64,000 bases of DNA from Liolophura sinensis (Eukaryota; Mollusca; Polyplacophora; Chitonida; Chitonidae): contig NC_088302.1 of assembly GCF_032854445.1 (NCBI RefSeq), positions 43,564,645-43,628,644 of the forward strand. Reading direction: 5' to 3'. Below, piece by piece: positions 1 through 13,600 of the stretch (position 1 is its first letter; each line of letters begins with the position of its first letter). Below the pieces are notes generated by a model. It was not told the origin of the DNA. It saw nothing but the letters and a program-made list of their open reading frames with translations, and did not search any database. The position numbers were made by a program, and so were the translations under genes.

Positions 1-52
1 GTCATTGCGCTGCGCTGGAATGCTAACCAAGTCGGCCACGGAAGCCCCGCAC
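1..52 (-). repeat. tRNA-derived SINE (family A), head fragment
   Basis: Reverse complement matches the 5' head of the family A SINE seen many times below (a GTGGCCGA box-A-like core followed by GCGTGCCAGCGC). The element is cut by the window edge. Confidence 0.6.
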
Positions 53-730
53 ATTGAATGGTTATATGACAACCAAGTCTCAGAGTGCATTGAAGGTACA
101 AAATCTTCAGGCTTTCTTCACAAAGTAAAAATGTTACTCCTAAAACTGACTTCGTGAAATTGTTAGGAAACACATTTGTAACCATAATTTTATTAATTAA
201 ATGACATGTTGTTATGAAGCATGTTATAAGGAGAGAGGGGTGTACTTCTTTGTTCAATAAAGTCACGTTCTAGTGCCTGAGTATGTGGTTTTATAACTTT
301 AACAAGGATATATGCAACTACCGCTACTGAAGTGATGTGATATACATCATGGTTATAAGGTTGTCCAAATAAAATATACTCAACCACAAGCTATGTTAGC
401 TGTTGATTGCCGTTTATCAGGTATTGCAGTTAGCCAAAGTATTTTGTCTCCTGCCACAAAACTTGACCTGAAATATGTCAGATGTTCTGCATTTTGTATG
501 TGCGTTCGTTCTTCTGTATAACTCAGTCCGTCTGTGTATCCATCACACCTTGGGCCATTTCTACAAAGCCGTTGCAACACTGCATCCAGCATGTTTACTA
601 TGGTGACTTACATCTACTTCTTCACTGTATGTTGTCATGGAAGTAATGCCAGGCACAGTTTGCGATTGCTTTGTAGAATGGTCCCCTAATCTCGTGACCA
701 AGATAGCTATAACAGTTTTAAAACAATCAC
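53..730. other. No recognisable gene (upstream intron of the kinase gene)
   Basis: AT-rich sequence without a convincing exon. Because the first kinase exon at 1584 starts inside a codon, this stretch should be intron. I looked for the MEK5 glycine-loop exon here and did not find it. Confidence 0.5.
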
Positions 731-1262
731 ATTCATATTGACACATTGGCGACCGATCATGTTCACTTTGACAAAGTGGCAACCAATCATGTTCGTATTG
801 ACACATTGGCTACCGATTATGTTCATTTTGACAAAGTGGCAACCAATCATGTTCATATTGACACATTGGCTACCGATTATGTTCATTTTGACAAAGTGGC
901 AACCAATCATGTTCGTATTGACACATTGGCTACCGATTATGTTCACTTTGACACAGTGGCAACCAATCATGTTCGTATTGACACATTGGCTGCTGATTAT
1001 GTTCATTTTGACACAGTGGCAACCAGTCATGTTCGTATTGACACAGTGGCGAGCGATTATGTTCATTTTGACTCAGTGGCAACCAATCACTCTCGTATTG
1101 ACACAGTGCCCACTGATTATGTTCATTTTGACACAGTGGCAACCAATCACGTTTGTATTATCACATTGGCGACAGATTATGTTCATTTTGACACAGTGGC
1201 AACCAATCACACTCGTATTGACACAGTGGCCACTGATTATGGCCATACTGACAAAGGTAGGG
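731..1262. repeat. 30-bp minisatellite with 60-bp dimer structure
   Basis: About nine copies of a 60-bp unit, each made of two related 30-bp halves (one with GTTCGTATTGACACATTGG, the other with GTTCATTTTGACAAAGTGG). Copies drift towards the right end. 60 is a multiple of three, so several frames stay open for over 170 codons; these are not genes. Confidence 0.95.
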
Positions 1263-1583
1263 TCATTTGAGATATGACTGGGATTAACTTTTTTCACTCT
1301 ACAATATGTAATCCAGTATGGCAGCTGTCGGTCATTTTGGATTTTCTGTCCATCAAAATTTTCACCAGCCAGTAATGGCAGTTTGTCTCATAATAACACA
1401 CCAAGTCTTTACACATGTAGTCTTCATGGTACCTCGGTCAGGTTTTACTCGTAATGAATAAACTGGTTCTTATCGACATCTGCTTCATCGTTAATAGTTG
1501 TTAACAACTCATACTTGGCAAGATTAAACGACTTGTGCTGTTAATTACTCAGTAACAGCTCACACCGTGATCTTTGTTTACAG

Positions 1584-1623
1584 AGCTTACCATATGCCTT
1601 CTGGGAAAGCCATGGCTGTTAAG
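1584..1623 (+). CDS. MAP2K5: MAP2K5 exon: VAIK lysine strand
   Basis: Encodes [13 protein letters not shown]; the first base completes a codon from an upstream exon. Acceptor TTTACAG, donor GTAAGA. The last Lys is the ATP-anchoring residue. Human MEK5 has AYHVPSGK at this place. Confidence 0.93.
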
Positions 1624-4600
1624 GTAAGACCGGATAAGGTGTTTATTTGTGCGTGTGATTATTTACATGTATATAAAGGAGAAATGTCAGGATTTCTTTC
1701 AATGATGAAAGTGATATTTCACTCAGTTAAATATCACTTTTGTTACTACATTTTGATTTTTCATACCCAGACGCCATGACGTCAGTAGAGAAACGTTTTG
1801 TTCAATGATGTTCCAATCTGAGCTCAGGGGGTTGGCGTCATAATACAAGTTTAGTTCACTTTACTATTCCTACGTCACGCAGCAAGACACAATGTCATAG
1901 AGGACATCATGTAAGACATCAGGCTATATTCACAAGCCTGTGAAGGCCTACAGCTGAAAACATTCCCTCTTCACAAAATCATGATATCGTCAAGATGTAA
2001 ATACTACGTAGAATATTGCACAGTGATCGAAGGTTGAATACCATAAATATTTTTCTCACTTTAAAATATTTATGGTATTCCGCCTTAACTGTATTTAATA
2101 TCATGTATCAGAATGTAAATTTGTAGCTATATGCACTAAGATTCTTATAAAGGCTCCAGCAAGGAATATTTATAGGGCCATGATCTTAAATTGACTACTA
2201 TACATGTACTTGAATTTTGTAACAAGATCAGATTGTTTCCTTTAGGGAGCTGCGTGGATATGATGTCTTAAGTTAAAATAAAACTTCATAGAGATGTCCC
2301 GTTGTCACTGATTTTTTTATGGGTCTATTTGTGAGAATCGCCAGAGGCCCATTATAGATGTATGAAAAAATGTGAAGAAATTGTCGGAAGTAGTTTATCC
2401 TCAGTAAGACATGTCAGTGTGCTTAGCGAAATAGACCATGTGTTGTGGTCAAATATTAGCTTCCTTTCTTGATGTTTTTCTTTATAGTTCTGTTGGGATT
2501 TAAATGCTATGATTACACATTGAACAAAAATTTTAATTATGTTTGGAGTCCTGCTTTCTTTTATTGTTCGTTTAGTTCCCTGTCACAAAAGGTTATCGAA
2601 TACACTTGCACTATTTTGAGGATGGTGACAGTAAATACCTTGATTGCCTGTGATAGCGAAAAGATTTACATCATGTAAGATTGCTCATGTTCATGTATTT
2701 AACAGCTCCCAAATATTTTGACATACCTTACAGCAAATGAGCGCTTTGTTAGTCACCAAAATGGTGAAAATAAAGAATGAGGAAGTTATCAGACGGCGGG
2801 TACTAGTATTGCATTTGACCTTGACCCCCAATGCTACAGGTGGGTGTCCTCCGCATGGTTTCCTTGCGTTTACAGAAATGTTTCGACAAGTAAAAAAAAA
2901 ATTACCAGTCGTATTAGGCAACTTACCATAGAATGAAGCACTACTGCAACCCCTGCTGTCAAAACAAAATGAAAAGATAAAGTTGCAGTGAGCGAGTTAT
3001 TGAAATATACCCAGTAGGCCTGCAATTTGAGGCGTAATAAATATGAGCGTCATCCAGATTTATTTCTCGTGATTGATGAAGAGCTGAAATAATTAATTTA
3101 TTCTGGAATGTTATGACAAGTTGTAATTCTGGGCAGTCGACATGTACATACATTTAATTGTGGTCCTGTATGTAATTACAGTAATGTCTGCACCGATAGG
3201 TCTATGTAGGCCTGCACATGTATGTCGTTCGATTTTCTCAACCGACTTCGCTCAATCAATTTCACACTTTCCAGATGTATTGCTGGGCACCAAAAATAGT
3301 GAAGTATTTTCAAAAAATGTATACTGTGGTAGGCTTATCCAGTACTCCCTCTCTTGGAAAAGTAGGAATTACCGTGCTACCTCTGAAAATTATCTGTAGC
3401 AATGCTTGACCCATTGGGTTGCTGCCAAATAGTTGATCTTCCTAATTGTGTCAGTGCCAACAAACTCATTATACAGAGTTCTTCACGGTCCCTTGAAGAA
3501 GTTATCTGTTAAATTATGGAATGAGCTGTTAATTTTGTTTGCTATAAGTGATGAAAATTTGGACATAATCCTGAAAAGATCGAAAATTTGACATTCTGGT
3601 GCAGCGAATTCTCATTAAAGTCATGTCATAATGAGGTGGGGCCAGGTCCTCCATAACAAACAGAATAACTGATAGGCCCTTTGTGGGTGGAGAAGACCAA
3701 TGAATTGTACTAGAAGACAATTGGTCGTTAGTTACGAGAAAAATAAAAATAGAAGAAGAGCAACAGACCCATTTCACAGCCCTTGGGCTTTAGTTTTTTT
3801 TTATGTAAATTCACACAGATATCATTTTTCTGATATATACCAGGAGTAAGTTGAGTTAAAATTTATATCAGGAAGCCTACAAAATGGGGGAAAAAAATGT
3901 GTCTATCATGTTTGTATTGTAGGTCATACAGCTGGATATTTCCAAAGATGTACAAAAGCAAATTATTTCAGAATTACAGGTTTTAGAAAAGGTAAGTACA
4001 TTGTATTAAGTACTTTATTTCAGCTCAAGTTTGACCTGTAAATATACGACTTCAGGAGCACCTGGAGACCTGAGAATGATACTTTTGATGACCACACTTA
4101 AGTTTTTCTGATAAGAAATTAATTATTCACAAAAACTCTATAAATGCCCCTGTAAGTTGGAGGAATAAATCAGAATCAAACAAAATGTGTTACATTTAAG
4201 GAACCAAACTGTACCTGTGTGGGTGAAATACAGTGCAAGTAGTTCTGAAAATACTGAGAACTCTTTTAAATGTGATACATGTTACAGTCCTGTTTTTTCT
4301 CATTGTTTACTGTTTGAGTTTAGTAACTCCACAGGAAACCTTCAGTTAACTTCTCTTGTCATTCATGGTCAAAGAACTTGACTGACTTTGTACTGAGCTA
4401 ATAAGTACATATGTGTATTCATACACTGAGTAATAAAGGTACTAAAGTTTGAACTGAAGTCAGTCAGTTAATTCCTGCTTTGCCAGTCATAGGATATTTT
4501 CAGTTTCTTTATAGGCCAGACATTTATAGAGCTGTATTTTGAAATTCTGTATTCTTTGCTTTTCTATTTCTACAGTGTCATTGTGAAAATATCATAATGT

Positions 4601-7600
4601 TTTATGGAGCATTTTTCATTGAAAACAGAATATCAATTTGTACAGAATTTATGGATGGTAAGTACTTTAAGTACATTGAATCTAAATTATGTAAAAAAAT
4701 AAATAAATAAATATTAAAGTGAATAAATTAATATTGAAAGACTATACTTCATTTGAACCGCATTTGTGTTATTTCCACAGATGATGTGCTGCCAATAATT
4801 TTGAAAGTATTTTGAAAGTGATTTTTTTTTTTGTGTCCTCTAGAAAAATGAAATAATGGAATTAAAATAAAACCGAAAATCTGCCTTGTTAGCTTTCCTG
4901 CACACAGTACAAATGCAGCTTGTGTGGTACCTGGAGCATCGGCGTCCAATAACGGGGAAAACAATATTAAACAAAATGTTAGGAATGATATCTTAAAAAA
5001 CACTACGTGTATTGAGCTCCAGGTTTTTCACACATACAGAGCACAATGACACAAGGGTTATATTCCATCATTGATTTGGTGTTTGAATATTATTTACTGT
5101 AAATTACAAAATTCACAACTTAGTGTATAGTGTTAAACAATCAATGTTTGACAAAATGTTAGTGGTGGTGTCTGAAAAAGCACTGCATGTATTGAGCTCA
5201 GGTTTTGCACACATGTAAAGCACAAAATAAAGACCAGGGCGATATTACATTGTTGATTCGGTGTGTACATATCAAATACTGTAAATTACAAAATTGACAA
5301 CTTAGTGTATTGTATATTATATTGTATAGTATATTATGTTTCTTTTTGCCAGTCACTAATGTTCAGCTGTCTGTAAAATCAGTCATAATTGCTACAAAAT
5401 TGCCTTTAGGCTTTAACACGTGACAACACAAGCTCTACTTAGGGATATGTTGGAAGTTAGATATTCTTGTAAGGAAAATGAAGTTAGTACAGTTTTTCTA
5501 ATTCATAATGTTCAAGTCCATAAGTTCAGTTTAGATGGCAAGAACACATTTCCTCAGGGCATGTCATAATTATTCAAAAATAAAATTAAAAAAAAGTTAC
5601 ATATATATATAAAAGCACATTGACATGAGATGTATTCCATCGCCGATGCTCTGTGTCACTGTGTGCATGTTGATTACAGTAAATTACCAAATTCGCACCT
5701 TCAGTACTTTGAGTATTGAGTTCAAGTTTTGCATTCATGTGTCACCTACAGACGATCTTCTTGGTAGCCTGCTACTAAATCTAATAAAGTTATATTGTTT
5801 GATCTCCATGTTTTTGTGATTTTCTTGGTTTTCTAGGTGTTTTGATCATGTAAATATGTCTTCAATAGTCAAAGCTGCCAGAAGTTTTTCCACAAATTAG
5901 ATGACTTTTCTAGCTTTTATTTTTATACCCTCTTCTGACACTGGAGTGATAAAGATTTATTCCGTCTGTAAAAACAACAACTGAAATTGGTATGGTTTAA
6001 GTATGAACAAGGCATTCATCTTTGCATTTAATGAGATTGTTTGCTTTGATATACAGTGGTATGTTTTAATGATAATTTTATTGTAATTTTATAGGTCTGT
6101 GTAATTTGTAACATTCATTTATTGGTTCTGATCCCCCAGGTGGTTCATTAGACAAATACGGGGTGATACCTGAGCCCGTCTTAGGTCGAATGACTGTCAG
6201 TATCCTCAGCGGACTGCTCTACCTGTGGAGCAAAAAGATCATGCACAGAGGTATGGTATCAGCTCAGCACAGACACACAGTCTATGTACATGTATAAAGG
6301 TCTGTCTCGAAGACAGGATCAAACCCAAGTCAGGTCATACCAAAGACTTTAAACATTTAAAAATGGTACTTGCGGCTGCCTCGCTTGGCACTCAGCACTG
6401 AGAGGTTAGAGCAAGCAAACATGACTGGTTGATCCGGTATCAGTATAATGTGACTGGGGAGGGGTGTGTGTGTGTGTGTCAAGTCTGTTGTCTTCGGCAT
6501 GATACTTCAGTGGCGACAGTACTTTGATGTCATGGACTCACCCTGCCACAAGGAGACACAGTATATGTACACAGATGACGCCTCATTACACATATCACTG
6601 AAAAATTGTTAAACACAACGTTAAACTCCAAGCATACATACACATGTACACTTTGATCTGCAATCTCTGGAAATAGGCTTGTAAACACAATGTCTGTATG
6701 GATATGTATTATTTGTTAATATGATTGGTGTTTTACACTATTCTCAAGATAATTTCACTTATACGACGGCGACCAGCGTTATGGTGGGAGAAAACCAACC
6801 CATAACCACATATACTTGTAGATATGAAGAAAATATCACATAATATACTGTACATATATCTGGATAAGGAAAAGAACCGTGATGAAGGTTTGTAACATTG
6901 ATCTAGTTTGTGAAGATCATTTTCCTAGTCCTAGCTAGGCAATTAAGACCATATGCAAATGGTCATGGCCCTGTAGATAAATATACAACAGTTGTCTTTG
7001 AAATGTTAATAAAGACAAAGTTGGTACATGTAGGTCATTGAGTTCCACAAATCTGAAAATAATTTTGAAGGCTGCTAGAGATATTGGTAATGGTAATCTT
7101 CCAGTTGCATGTATTCGCACCATTAAAAAGTTACAATGGAAGTTTTGTCGTGTACCAGATCGTTAGCTCTTTTAAAAAAAAAAATTTAATGCATGACATT
7201 ATCCTTGTCATTATTTCGTGGCTTGGTGCCAGATAGTTCAGTGTACTTATAAAATATCATATATATTTATTCTCTACATGGTGGTGTTTGTATTTGCAGA
7301 TATTAAGCCATCCAACATTCTAGTAAACACCTTCGGACAAGTGAAGCTCTGTGACTTTGGGGTTAGTACACAGGTAAGTCTTGCTAACACCTACTTTACC
7401 ATTATTACTGTATATATTTGTTAAATTATTTGGTTGTTGTTTAAAGCCGTACTCAAAAATTATTCCCTGATAGGATTGGCAGTCAGATTTATGGGTTGAG
7501 GAAATTGGAGTTTTTGAGATACCCTAATTCTTCAACCGTTTCAACCTCCTCTGCTACGTTTCAACCTCCTCTGCTACGTTTCAACCTCCTCTGCTACACG

Positions 7601-10600
7601 TACCAGTATTTTAGAACTTTCTGAGAGAACTGTGGGCTGAAGAGAAATAATTTGCACGGTTTTATGAAGCTTGCATCTTTTATGTCACAAACAACTCATT
7701 TTCATAATATGCATAAATTCCATGGAAAAAAGAGCTTTAGTGGTGTGTGCCTCATATTGATGGTCAAGCGGTCTTCAGCTAACATAAGTCTGGACAGATA
7801 TCCCCCTGAGTGCCAACAACAGTTTATTATCACTAGTTTCCGAACCAAGAGTGAGTGAGTGAGTGTTTCGGGTTTAGCATCGTACTTAACAATTTTTCAG
7901 TCATATGACGCCGAAGGAGTCCTTATGTGCCTCCTTGTTGCAGAAAGGATTTCCACCACTCTTCTATCTAGTGCTTCTTCAATGAGACGACTTACCGAAG
8001 GCAAGTAAGCCACCCCACCCGAGCCATTATACTGATATGGGTGAACCAGTGCATGCACTATCCCCTTAATGCTGAAGAGGAAGCTATAACTTCCTCTTTT
8101 AAAGTCTTAGGTGTGACCCGACCCAGGATTGACCCTGGATATACCCTTCCCGAAGCGAGGGCTCTACCAACCTTGCTATCAGGGCCGGTCCCCCTACAAA
8201 GACATTTACTGCCCATTCATGCAGAGGCTGGGGTTGAATCGAGCCTCACCAGTCCTTATTTGCTCCCTATACATGTACATATAAGACAGGGTTTAGTCTG
8301 CAGACTTATAATTGTCAGTATTAGTATTTGCTGCCAAGACTCAGGTCTGGTCTCTGTAGCATGGTGTTCCAGTGAGTGAGTGCTTGGGGTTTAACGTCGT
8401 ACTCAACAATTTTTCAGTCATATGACAACGAAGGAATCATTAGGGTGCATGTACGTGTAATGTGCCTCCTTGTTGCAGGACGGATTTCCACCGCTCTTTA
8501 ATTTAGTGCTGCTTCACTGAGATGACTTACCGAAGGCAAGTAAGCTGCCCCGCCTGAGCCATTATACTGATACGGGTCAACCATTCGTTGCACTATCCCC
8601 TTCATGCTGAATGCCAAGCGAGGAAGTTACAACTTCCTCTTTTAAAGTCTTAGGTATGACTCGATCAAGGATTGATCCTGGATCTACCGGTCCCGAAGCG
8701 AACGCTCTACCAACTGTGCTATCCAGGCCGGTCGTGTTCCAGTGAGACAGCACATTCCTTGGGACCTGGTATGAGGAGACACCACTGTCATGACTGTATT
8801 ATACGAACAAACTAATGTTGGAAGTGACATTTTGTAACCCCGAACAAATTAGCAGGCAACTATATATCAAATGCAAATTTATTGTACCATCACTCTGTTT
8901 AGATGTAGCATGTAGTGCTTTGTAAATCATACTTAGCTGGGACTTCTGTGGACGAGATGGTTAGCATGCCAGCACAGTGCAATGACCCAGGAAACTCTTA
9001 CCAATGTGGTCACTCTGAGTCCAAATCCAACCCAGTGGGAACTGCCAGCAACGTATGAATAGTCGTGGGTTTTCCTTGGGCTCCACTTGATTTCTTCTCT
9101 CGATAATGCTGGCTGTTGTCATATAGGTGAAATATTCTTGAGTACGGTGTAAAACTCCATTCAAATAAGTAAATAAATAAATCATATTGTGGGAGTGTTT
9201 GTTAAATATCATTTGTGCTACTGGAGCTAGAAAGCTTTCATGCCTTTTAGGTTAATGCAAGAGTTATGTCCCCTATTTTTAGATGCTTTGTAGCTAAGAT
9301 GACTGTTGTGCTGCTTGCTTGTAGGGGCTCTGTCATCTAATTCTCTTGTTGCTGACTATTAACCATTAAAGTGCTACTTCAGTCATAAGAAATGCCAGGT
9401 TGAAATATTAGATTGGTATGAAGGATACCCTGAGGAATATAGCCAACACCACGGATCAAAAAAATTTATGTTGAATAATGCCATTTAGCCCCTGTAAGTG
9501 AAGAGTCCTGACAAACATAACCTTCCGCAGTTTCTGTAAAATTTTCTTGATGTGACGTAGGAATATTACTTATGGGACGATGAATCAAGCTGGTATGACG
9601 TCGCTTAAGGCAGTACGGCTGGAATGAAGTCATGTGCGTTTGAAAGTACGATGCCATTTGTGCTTTAAGTCAGTGATGGGTGACATCAAGTGTTCTTGCA
9701 TGACGTCACACCAGGTAAAATTGGAAACGGCAGAAAACTTTTGTTTCCGTATTATCCTCCCGAACTAACAAGAATGGCTTTAATACAATGTGTTTTTTTA
9801 TACAGTTTAAGAAAGCAGTTCCGACTATCTCAATCCTTATCATTTAGTCTTACCTGTAAGACATATATGTCTTAACACTAGCTATTTAAATATCTTACTG
9901 GTTTGCTGTATCATGCCTTGAATTCTACCAGACCCACCTTACCATGAGATGTTTGCTGTATCATGCCTTGAATTCTACCAGACCCACCTTACCATGAGAT
10001 GTTTGCTGTATTATGCCTTGAATTCTACCAGACCCACATTACCATGAGATGTTTGCTGTATTATGCCTTGAATTCTGCCACACCCACCTTACCATGAGAT
10101 GTTTGCTGTATTATGCCTTGAATTCTACCAGACCCACCTTACCATGAGATGTTTGCTGTATCATGCCTTGAATTCTACCAGACCCACATTACCATGAGAT
10201 GTTTGCTCTATCATGCCTTGAATTCTACCAGACCCATCTTACCATGAGATGTTTGCTGTATCATGCCTTGAATTCTACCAGACCCACCTTACCATGAGAT
10301 GTTTGCTGTATTATGCCTTGAATTCTAACAGACCCACCTTACCATGAGATGTTTGCTGTATCATGCCTTGAATTCTACCAGACCCATCTTACCATGAGAT
10401 GTTTGCTGTATCATGCCTTGAATTTTACCAGACCCACCTTACCATGAGATGTTTGCTGTATCATGCCTTGAATTCTACCAGACCCACATTACCATGAGAT
10501 GTTTGCTGTATCATGCCTTGAATTTTACCAGACCCACATTACCATGAGATGTTTCACATGTTACCAGGTGTTTGAGATAACCCAAACCCTGTTTTGACCA

Positions 10601-13600
10601 GTGACACGAAATTGTGTTTGCAGTTGCTCTAACACGTGGGACATACGATGGCCTCATGGGTTAATTAGGTTAAAAGTTGATTTATTGAATTACCAAGCCT
10701 GCCAGGAAAAATATTTGTGGCCCTTTGGTTCTGTTTCTTCCCCTCTTCCAAAGTAACTCATGTTATAGTACTTGTTGTCTTTTCCTTTGACATGATCTGG
10801 CATTCATAATCATCTTTTGATTTCTTCTCATGCACATGCCTGTTTTTATTTCAGCTGGTGAACTCTATCACACAGACATATGTAGGAACAAATGCTTACA
10901 TGGCAGTGAGTATATCTTTTGTATATTTATACATACACATTATAAAGGAGGCTACACCCTTAAAAATCTGATACATTTCACAACTGTGTCCATTGATTGT
11001 AAAACACCAGTCAAACTAAATGGATAAATAAATGTGTGAAAAAATGTAATAATTAATGGCTGTGATAATCCTTCCTTTGTTTCAGCCGGAAAGGATCCTG
11101 GGAGAGGAGTATAGTTTACAGTCTGATGTTTGGAGTCTGGGAGTCACACTGTTTGAGGTAAGCTGGTGGTACATGTATAGAAGACATAGTGTAGAGTGGC
11201 AGTAATGTACAGTGTGGAGAGGCAATAATGTACGCTGTGGAGAGGCAGTAATGTACAGTGTAGAGTGGCAGTAATGTACAGTGTGGAGAGGCATAAATGT
11301 ACAGTGTGGAGAGGCAGTAAAGTACAGTGTAGAGTGGCAGTAGTGGACAGTGTAAAGTGACAGTATTAGACAGTGTGGAGAGGCATTAATGTACAGTGTA
11401 GAGTGACAGTAATGTACAGTGTAGAGTGGCAGTATTGTACAGTGTGGAGAGGCAGTAATGTACAGTGTAGAGTGGCAGTAATGTACAGTGTAGAGAGGCA
11501 TAAATGTACAGTGTAGAGTGACAGTAATGTACATTGTAGAGTGGCAGTAATGTACAGTGTAGAGTGACAGAAGTGGACAGTGTAGAGTGACAATAATGTA
11601 CAGTGTAGAGTAGCAGTAATGTACAGTGTGGAGTGGCAGTAATGTACAGTGTGGAGAGGCATTAATGTACAGTGTGGAGAAGCAGTAATGTACAGTGTAG
11701 AATGGCAGTAGTGGACAGTGTAGAGTGGCAGTACTGTATAGTGTAGAGTGGCAGTAATGTACAGTGTAGAGTGGCAGTAATGTACAGTGTGGATTGGCAG
11801 TAATGTACAGTGTGGAGAGGCAGTAATGTACAGTGTAAAGTGGCAGTAGTGGACAGTGTAGAGTGGCAGTAATGTATAGTGTAGAGTGGCAGTAATGTAC
11901 AGTGTAGAGTGGCAGTAATGTACAGTGTGGAGAGGCATTAATGTACAGTGCAGAGTGGCAGTAGTCGACAGTGTAGAGTGGCAGTAATGTACAGTGTAGA
12001 GTGGCAGTTATGTACATTGTAGGGTGGCAGTAATGTGCAGTGTGGAGTGGCATTACTGTACAGTGTGGAGAGGCATTACTGTACAGTGTAGAGTGGCAGG
12101 AATGTACAGTGTAGAGTGGCAGTAATGTACAGTGTAGAGTGGCAGTAGTAGACAGTGTAGAGTGGCAGTAATGTACAGTGTAGAGTGGCAGTAATGTATA
12201 GTGTGTAGAGGCAGTAATGTACAGTGTACAGTTGCAGTAATGTACAGTGTAGAGTGGCAGTAATGTACAGTGTAGAGTGGCAGTAATGCACAGTGTAGAG
12301 AGGCATTAATGTACAGTGTAGAGTGATATTAATGTACAGTGTAGAGTGGCAGTAATTTACAGTGTAAAATGGCGGTAATGTACAATATAGAGTGGCAGTA
12401 ATGTACATTGTGGAGTGGCAGTAATATAATGTACACAGTGGAGTGACAATGATATACTCCAATGTATACAGTTAAACACAGAGAAAACACTAAAATATTG
12501 AAAAGCTATTATTTTTTGGGTGTAGAATTGAAACGTTTAAACACTTTTTAGACAAAAATGTAAAAACATTAATGAAAGTATATTTGTGCTTAGTTTCAAG
12601 TGATGCCTTCTTCGATTGTTAGAGGTCTTTTCTTTAATGGTATTAAATGGGTGTAGAGCACACAGTTTATTTATCATTTTAATTCCGGTTTGCTCTGGCA
12701 GACCATGACAGACTGTCTCTATCATTATAAATTTAACAGCTGGAAGTGGCCTTTTATTTGGACGCTAAGTCATTAAAATTCTCTAACTTTAAAATCACAT
12801 TGTTTAATACTTCCGGCATAAGTGTGGGACACCATGTATTGTAACTTGCTGTTTGTCTTTATGATTACAGCTTGCCACAGGCAAATATCCCTACAGCACA
12901 GTAAGTCATTACTCTTTTATACATGCGGTTAAATAAATCTGTTAATATTGTGGAACTTATAAACCTTTAGACATGTTTCATGAGTGCTGAAGAGCACTTG
13001 TTATCCACCAGTAAGGGGTGTGTATCTGTACCTGACATGCGGGAAAGTTGGTCAGTGACTTGCCAAACTTCGATGGTTCCTCACGTGCACTCCCATTTCC
13101 TCCACTTTCCTGGTTTTCTGTTGGCATATAGCTTTTATTTTCTTCCATGACCTATAATTAGGCAATGTATCTATATGCATTTTTTTTATAGACAAAAACA
13201 CATACTATGAAAGAAAATATACATGTACTCTGGATTTTCCAGAGGTTCTGTATGAATGTGCATTTGGAGATCTGTGATGGAATCATGTTTAAAACATATT
13301 AAAGATATGTTAAAGATTTTATACATATGCTTCATTTTATAACAACTTTATCTAAAAAGTGATTTATTTCTGACGTCACATGCTTCTTATAGTAATAAAC
13401 ATAATATACAGTAAATGACCTGAAACTACAGATATTACTAAGACAAAGTTACTCATTTTGTCTGACTTGACCTTTGATGAAAGGGTGTTTTTTGGTTTGT
13501 TTGTATCAAGACAGTCCAAAGATGTGAACTTTTGTGTTCATTCCTTTATTATGTCACAATAATCGGTGTATGTATGCACATAAAACAGATAGATACGAAG

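Noticed and set aside
738-1277. Two overlapping open frames of over 170 codons and several on minus
   Set aside because: All come from the 30/60-bp minisatellite, whose period is a multiple of three.
7851-8735. tRNA genes
   Set aside because: The box A and box B-like sequences here and in the other SINEs are diverged tRNA-derived heads attached to SINE bodies; no intact cloverleaf was seen.
9901-10554. CRISPR-like regular array
   Set aside because: Units are contiguous with no unique spacers, and the DNA is animal; it is a minisatellite. The same holds for the arrays at 23.9, 54.9 and 11.2 kb.
11082-12462. Open frames of 323, 190 and 128 codons on minus
   Set aside because: They are translations of the 23-bp minisatellite; the peptide ([10 protein letters not shown]...) simply repeats and cycles frames.
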